NCBI GenBank assembly: GCA_018857735.1 | Contig: JABMCL010003845.1 | Coordinates: 161,001-225,000 of the forward strand | Direction of reading: 5' to 3' | DNA: 64,000 nucleotides | From: Alviniconcha marisindica | Taxonomy: Eukaryota > Mollusca > Gastropoda > Provannidae | Shown: piece after piece, positions 35,664-43,838 of the stretch | Layout of the letters: the number at the start of each line of letters is the position of its first letter | Position numbering within the stretch: the first letter of the stretch is position 1 | Position numbers and translations under genes: made by a program | The notes under the pieces: model-generated | Told to the model about the DNA's origin: nothing | The model's database searches: none | Seen by the model: only the letters and a program-made list of their open reading frames with translations

Positions 35664-38600
35664 GTATGTTTCACACTCTCTTGCCTCACCTTTTACCTTT
35701 CATTTATTTCCTTAGTTGTCAGGGTTTTTTTCTTCTTCACTCCTGCATTCAGGTTTTCCTGGCTGGCTTTCTTTCTTCCCTTCTGTTTTTCCTCAACTGT
35801 TTTCTTTTCAACCTCAGTGTCCTCTTGTTCATTGGCTCTTCTTCCCTGTTGTGCGCTCCCGATAAATGTACGGGGCGGTGAGGTGATGCCCAAAAGTAAC
35901 TTGCTGGTGTTTGACAGGCGATCTACACTGCAGTGCTGGACATGGTCCCAGAGGAACAGAAAGAAACAAAGGAACTGTACGTAATTGCCATCATTGTTTT
36001 TAGGTTGGTGGGGGGGGGGGGGGGGGGGTTGCTGCTCAATTTTTGTTGTCATTTTTGTTGATCTAAGAACAAAAAATGTGATATGGTATGATGACGCTCT
36101 TGGCAGCACCTTTTTTATGACTGCGCATCGGCCTTGGGGTACAGTAAGTAAGTAAATTGGTGTTTTACGCCCAGTCAACCAGTGTTGTTATATCAGGGCG
36201 ATCTTGGGATTCAGTGGCTAGCCTCTCTTGCTTGCAGGTGTATAATTACTATTTAATTTTGTTTTTGTTTTGTTTGTTTGTTTTTACAAAAACGGGAGAC
36301 AAGTATAAAATTCACATAAACAGGACACGCCCCTGGAGTGAAGAAATGTGACTCCATGTTTGTCAGGTTGTCAGTGTCTTCTGTTACATGCATGTTTGTT
36401 GCGGCATTTGTCTTTGAAATAAAGTGCCAGAAAGTGACTGATGAGTCTTTTAAATTTGAAACTGGTGTGTCCTGGTGCTTTGCCTCCTGGAGCATAGCAC
36501 AGGGGTACTGACCCATGACTGCCATTGCAGCTTCCTGGATCCCCACTGGGGTACTGGTTCTTGACTGCCAATGCAGCTTCCTGGATCCCCACAGGGGTAC
36601 TGGCCCATGACTGCCAGTGCAGCCTCCTGGATCCCATTGAGGACTGCCCCCACCCCATTCATGACTGCCAGTTCAGCCCTCTTTATCCTTACAAGGGTGC
36701 TGGTCCTTGGTTGCTGCTGCTGGCTGTTCAGTACCATTGTACCAAGGCAGCCCTCTATAGTGCTGGTCCTTGGCTGCTAGTCCAGCTGCTTGGACCATAC
36801 AGGTGTGTGTGCAAGTCCTTGACTGTTGATGTAGCCTCCTAGACAGGGGTACTAGCTAGTCCTTGACTGTTGATGTAGCCTCCTAGACCGGGGTACTGGC
36901 TAGTCTTTGACTGTTGATATAGCCTCCTTGACCCGGGTACTAGCTAGTCCTTGACTGTTGATGTAGCCTCCTAGACCGAGGTACTGGCTAGTCCTTGACT
37001 GTTGATGTAGCCTCCTAGACCGGGGTACTGGCTAGTCCTTGACTGTTGATGTAGCCTCCTAGACCTGGGTGCTGGCTAGTCCTTGACTGTTGATGTAGCC
37101 TCCTAGACCGGGGTGCTGGCTAGTCCTTGACTGTTGATGTAGCCTCCTAGACCGGGGTGCTGGCTAGTCCTTGACTGTTGATGTAGCCTCCTAGACCGGG
37201 GTGCTGGCTAGTCCTTGACTGTTGATGTAGCCTCCTAGACCGGGGTGCTGGCTAGTCCTTGACTGTTGATGTAGCCTCTTAGACTCCCTGCCCCCCACTG
37301 GATGCTGGTCTTTGATTACCAGTGCAGTCCTCAAGACCCCTACAGGGGTGCTGGCCCATTACTATGGGTGCAAACCCTGGATCTCCACAGGGGTGATAAC
37401 TTTTTGATGGCCAAGGCAGATCCCCATGGGAGTGCTGGCTCTTGAATGCTGATAGTGTACGGGTCTTTGGATTCCCAGCTTCATTTCAGAAGTTTCAGAT
37501 TTAATGTAGCCCTCCACCTTTGTTTAATCCGCATGAATTGTTGATGTCTCTTCCCCTCCCTCCACCTCTCCCAGTGTGCTGATGGTGGTGGGCGCAGGAC
37601 GCGGCCCGCTGGTCAGGGCAGCCATTGCAGCCCTCAAACAGGCCAGCCGCAAAGCCAAGAAAATCTACGCCGTTGAGAAGAACCCCAATGCTGTTGTCAC
37701 GTAAGTTCTTGCTGGGGGGGGGGGGGGGGGGGGGGGTGTTGTTGCATCAGAAAGAGTTCACTTGGTGGCACATAAAAGATTACCGTTCAGCTGTGTCTAC
37801 CAAACTGTAAAAGAAAATTGGTTTCACTGACATTTAAACAGTTGATTGTTGAACAACAAAGTTGGTATGCTATGACTCCTTCTCAGTCTGAAGTAATTTT
37901 GCCAGTTCCAAGATCACCTTCAAGAGGAAAATTTTTTACATTCATTTAAGGGCCATGCTTCACAATGGCTATAAAGAGAAATATTGTTTCTAATGGTCAG
38001 TCAGCAACCATGCAGAGGAATGTTGATTTTCCCAAAGATGGGTTTGTGTGTGTGTGTGTGGTGTAGGTTGGAGAACATGCGGGACGAGATGTGGGGCAAC
38101 ATGGTGGAGGTGGTGTCGAGCGACATGCGGGTGTGGAACGCCCCGCAGAAAGCCGACATTCTCATCAGTGAGCTGCTGGGCTCGTTTGGCGACAATGAAC
38201 TGTCGCCTGAATGCCTGGACGGGGCTCAGAGGTTCCTCAAAGGTCTGCAGCTGTTTTTATGCAATACAATACAACCTTATTGCCAAATGTCTATACAACT
38301 GCACTAGGAATGTTTCGTGGTACCAGGTACACTCATCACGCATTCACACCTGTCATGAAATATTAAACTACAGCAACAATAAACATTGGGGTAAAAAGTC
38401 GCTGATAAATAAATACTTGAAAAATCCATCTGACACCAAGCAGTGCGTATGACATCAATCTTGCCTCTTTACAAGGTCTACCTCAGAAAAATTGCTGTCC
38501 TACTAAAGGCAGTGATAAAAATTATCTGCAACAAATTAACCCCTTCACTGCCCCAGCCTGTAAAATTTCCAGGCTGAAAGATGCACGGATGCGCCTGTGA

Positions 38601-41600
38601 ACGCTATATTTTCCGGTCCTATAATACATCTGCTTTCATTGCTATGCGTTTTGATGATAAACCTTTCACATGCCAGTGTGAAAAAGAAAACAAGGCTAAA
38701 GGGGTTCAAATTTCACATTTTACTGGTCATTTTCAAGTGATGTCATGGCAGTGAAGGGGTTAATTAACCCAGCTGGCTTACTCCCATGGCCCACTATCCC
38801 ATCTTGACCCTAACCCCTCCAATGATCCTATGCACCAGGGGTATCCCTGCCTGGACTTGAGTGACATAGGAGTGGACCCAGTGTAGCTCACCATCTGTGT
38901 TGTTAGTGGTTGGTGCCTTAAAATGCCCACTTTCATAGACTATTTCATCGGAAACTCGGCTTATCGTGTCAGCGATTGAGTACACTTCTGTGCGTATTCA
39001 AGATACGTTTGTTGTTTTAATAATGAAGTACTTTATGCGGCAGATAGTGGGTGTTTTATTTACTAGTTTTGGAAAAGGCGTTCTCATTTAAACGAATGAG
39101 ATCAGATGCGGGGCAACATGGTGGAGCTGGTGTCTGCGTGCAAGTGTGGGACACCCCACAGAAAGCTGGGATTCTCGTCAGGGAGATGCTGGGCTTATTA
39201 ACGACAGTGAACGGTCATTTGAGTGCATGATTGAATGAGCAACAAGAATAAGAAAGATATAGGGATGGATAATGGGTTTTAACGCGAAGTCAGCCATTGC
39301 AAGATCAAATTATTATTTTAATAATGAAGTATTTGATGTGGCAGATAGTGAATGTTGTATACCTTGTTTCCTAAAAAAAAAAGGATTCACATTTAAAGAA
39401 CTTGCTCTGTCTGAGTGATTGACAAGAATAAGAAAGGTAGATAGATCATTATTTTAATGTCAGTAGGTGATTGGTCTTAACGCCCAGTGAACCGTGATGG
39501 TTATAGATAGATCATTATTTTTTAACACCAGTAGGTGATTGGTCTTAACACCCAGTGAACCGTGATGGTTATAGATAAATCATTATTTTTTAACACCAGT
39601 AGGTGATTGGTCTTAGCACCCAGTGAGCCATGATGGTTATATCGGGGTGAAGAATAAGAAAGAACTGGTGGATGATATATTTGTCTGATAAATTTGTCCC
39701 GCACATTGACACACAGTGAGTGTGTGTCGCAGCATGTGTCATACTGTGTGTGTGCTGTCTTGCCTGGCCAGTGTTGTTATCTCGGGTTATATAATCAGGG
39801 TGAAGAACTGGTAGATGTATGCACACAAACTTAATTTTGTCATATTTATCCTGCTTGTTAACCCACACTGTATGTGTCGCAGCGTGCGTCATACTGTGCA
39901 TACACTGTCTAGCCTGGCCAGCGTTGTACTGTTTTTGTGCCTTGTTCAGAGGGTGGGGTCAGCATCCCCAGCGACTACACGTCCTATATGGCCCCTCTGC
40001 AGTCGGCCAAACTGTACAGCGAGTTCAGGGTCAACAAGGACAAGGAGAAACACCCAGAGGTGAGCTTACCATATGTGTGTGTGTGTTGTGGGGGTATGGG
40101 GTGGAGGGGTGTGTCTGTGTTTGTGTGGTTACATGCGTATGTTTGTGTGTGAGTGTGTAGGTGTCTGTGTGTAATCATATTGTGGGTGTTTGGGTGTGAA
40201 ATGCTAGAGTGTTGATGTATGCGTTTACAGTACTTGTGCTTTTTTGTTTATGTCATGTTAATATTGATGTATCATTGTATGCATTTGCAGTGCTTGTGCT
40301 TTTTTGATTGTCATGTTGATGTTGATAATGTACAGCACTTTGAACTTGTATATTTTTACGAGGCATAACACTATATAAGAGTTATTATTATTATTATCTC
40401 TGCATATCCTGTATCTGACATTGTTGTTACTTTCCATTGTGTCTACAGCATTTGCTGCAGTGTTTTGGTTCTGCATGGAGGAAGTGTAGCTGTCTGATAT
40501 ACAGCTGAAGATACACCGCCCCCTCATGTTTTATGCTGCAAGAGCAGAGAAAGAAGGGAGAGAAAAAAGGAGAAATGTGTATCTGGCAACAAAGTAGACT
40601 GATTTCTGACTAATGGGAAAAGTCCCCCTTTACAAACCCTTTTGTGTCTTTTAATGAATGTGTGATACAGCTCCAGGTCTGACTGTGCTATTTGGTGGCA
40701 TTTCCATCCGCGCATAATCTTTAAATCCTGTAATCTTTAAATCCTGTAAATTGTGGAGTAATGATTCACACCCTTCAGTTTGCTCAATTTCAGAGCTCCT
40801 TTGAGATGCCCTTACGTCGTTCGTCTGCACAACTGTCAGATATTGGCAGAGCCTCAGAAAGTCTTCCACTTTCACCACCCCAACCAAGGTAAACATCGGC
40901 ATGCCTGTTCTCTTGCTATGGGTCCGCTGGGCTCAAAAGGGTCAGCCACTGTCTTGCCTGAGAGAGTTTTAACTCTCGCTGTTCCAACAGAGTGTCACTT
41001 CAGCATGCATGATTGCAATTGGCTTTAATTCATTAGCTTCACATACTGCCTCTGTCTCCTCTGCTTTCTGCGTGTCTGTGTCGTTAGTCTTGTTGTTTAC
41101 TGTGTTAGGCATACAGTTCATTAGCAGAACAGTCAGAAACTTCTAGAACCATCCCATGTAAACTTGGATTTTAATTTTTATATATGATGTGTATATTTAC
41201 ATATGCCTCATTGACCATAAATAAACTGAGGCTTACTGATACAGACACCTGTACAGCATAAACAGTACGCAAGTGGCACGATTTACGTTCCCTGTTGCAT
41301 CCTAGTAGGTGAACAATGAACACGTCACAAACACTGTTAGGCCCAGGTTGCCTTGTTCTAACAGCTGCTATAGCCTTACCCAGGTACGGCAAACTGGATT
41401 CCAGCAAGGGATTAATGGGGGGGGGGGGGGGGGGGGTTGAGGAATCTTTTCTTTGTGAGGTAACCTGCTTCTTGCTTGTGCAGATGCTTGCATAGACAAC
41501 TCTCGCTACAAGAGCTTGACGTTTGAGATACAGGACGATTGCGTTATACACGCTTTGGCAGGCTATTTCGACACTGTGCTGTACAAGGACATCATGCTGA

Positions 41601-43757
41601 GTGAGTGAAGCACTTTTCTTGCTTGTCCAGTAATACAGGAGCTAGAAATGCAATCATTGTTTGTGGAGATGGACTTGCTGTGGATGGTGGTCATATAGTT
41701 GATTGTGGTAGCAGTGAGTGCAGTCAAACCCCATCTATGTGATCAGATAATGATAGCAATAATAATGAATACAGTCATACAGGTGGACCTCACTTGTGCA
41801 ACCATCAGTGTGGCTGGGCCATAGGTGGTGGCATAACATATTGGTCAGTTGACTTGTGTCACAGTGTGGAGTCAAGTCTGGAATCAGGCTTCACATACTT
41901 CACACTGCCAGACAGAGTTGACTTGAAGGCTTCGTATATTAATATAATGAGTATGTGTTAAGGAGAAACCAGTCCACTTCAGGAGCAGTTATTATGAGGT
42001 AATCACGGTGCTAAAGTAGGTGACTGAAATATGAACGCCAACTGGCAGGGTTGGTGTTGACCAGTAATTTACAGTATTTTACCAGTTAACCCACTTGGCC
42101 CCAGACCAGCCGCGGCCCTTTCACTATGAAATCCCATGCGAAAGGAAGTAACTATGTCAAATGATCCTGGTATACAACTTTAGAAATCAATAATAAACAC
42201 CAAATAAAAGTTTCAGCTCACTTTGTATTTATATTTTTCCCAGTTTGTGAATACCTTGTTCTTGTATACCCAACAGGTTTTGAGCATAAACAAAATAATT
42301 CCCAAACCAGAAATGTCCGCATCTGAATGTCAGGTTTTAGGGTGCCTACAGGGTGACTGACGTTGCAAAATTTCCAGTTGGAATCTCCAAAGATGAAGCT
42401 CCGTGAGTTTGTTAGGGTGCCCAGGGTAAGCGACCGAGCCAGATTTGCAGTTCAAATCTCAAAGGATGAAGCTCCGACGCCATTGCCAACGGCAAGGCTT
42501 TTGTTTGTTTTCATGCCTCTATCGTGTGTGCATCGCGTAACTTTGAAATATTCACAGCTTCTCTCAGATTCCACCAAACTTCAAACAAAAGACATTGCCG
42601 GAAGTAGTAAACAATAGTGGGAATGAGGCTACAAGTCTCGCGAAAATCCCATTCCTATTTGCATAAACTTGGATGCCAGTATGGAGTGTCTGCTAACCAG
42701 GCTGCTACAGGGCAGTCTGGGGTTGCACCATAGGAAAAAGAGCGGGCGGTAACGGGCGATCTGGGGCAAAGTGGGTTAAAATCAGCAGACACCAGAAAAA
42801 TACTGAGCACTCAGTCAGACACACTGGCTGTGACTTTGACCTTTTTTTTCACCAGTGCTGAAAAGGTTTGGCGGGCTGACGTCATTGCATAGTCAGCCCA
42901 TGCAGACTGCGATACTGTCTGACAGATGCAGTCAGCAGCCATTGTTCTCATAGTTGTTACACTCTGATGACTGTGACTGTGTGAAAGCAAAGGGGCAGGT
43001 CACCATTTGCTGAATGCAGCATAACAGATTTTTGTGCTGAAGTCGCCTGAATGAGATCTACTGTATACTGTCAGTTTGGAGAGAAGTACAGCACACATAG
43101 CTGTGCAGTCAACCATGGACTGTCATTTTTGTTTGGGGGGGGGGTTCGGGGGGCGTACTGTTCGAACATGCCCAGAACAACAACAAAAAACTCCTTTGGT
43201 TAATCCTCTGGAGAGCAGTGCAGCACATAGCCATTATGTCTGAAAAGCACACAGGAATATGCAGTCAACCAGGGACTGTCATTTTGTTTTTTTTTTTTTA
43301 ACTTTTCAAACATCAACAACAACAAAATGCATTTGGTTAATCACTTTCACACCAGTATGGTATGGGAATCACAATGTGAGGCACACAAAAGTGTGCACTT
43401 CTGCTATGATCATGTTTTTGTTGAGGTAGTGCACTTGTCTTATTTCAGGTATTCTACCTGCCACCCATTCACCTGGTATGTTCAGCTGGTTCCCCATCCT
43501 CTTCCCTTTCAGGGTGAGTCATTGTGTTGGTGTGTGTCTGGGGTGTGTTCCCCATTTTCTTTCAGTGTGTTTGTATGTGGCATGTTTCCAGTTCTCTGTC
43601 AGCATGCCTTTGGTATGTTAGTCAGGCTCTGTTGTGTTTCTGTGTCATTTGGTTATAAATACGTGTTCCCCGTTCACTTCCCAGGGCAAGTCCAGCTAGC
43701 TCTCTCTCTGTCTGTCTCTCTCTCTCTTTCTTTCTTTCTCTCAGTCTGTGTGTGTGT

Positions 43758-43838
<81 letters not shown>

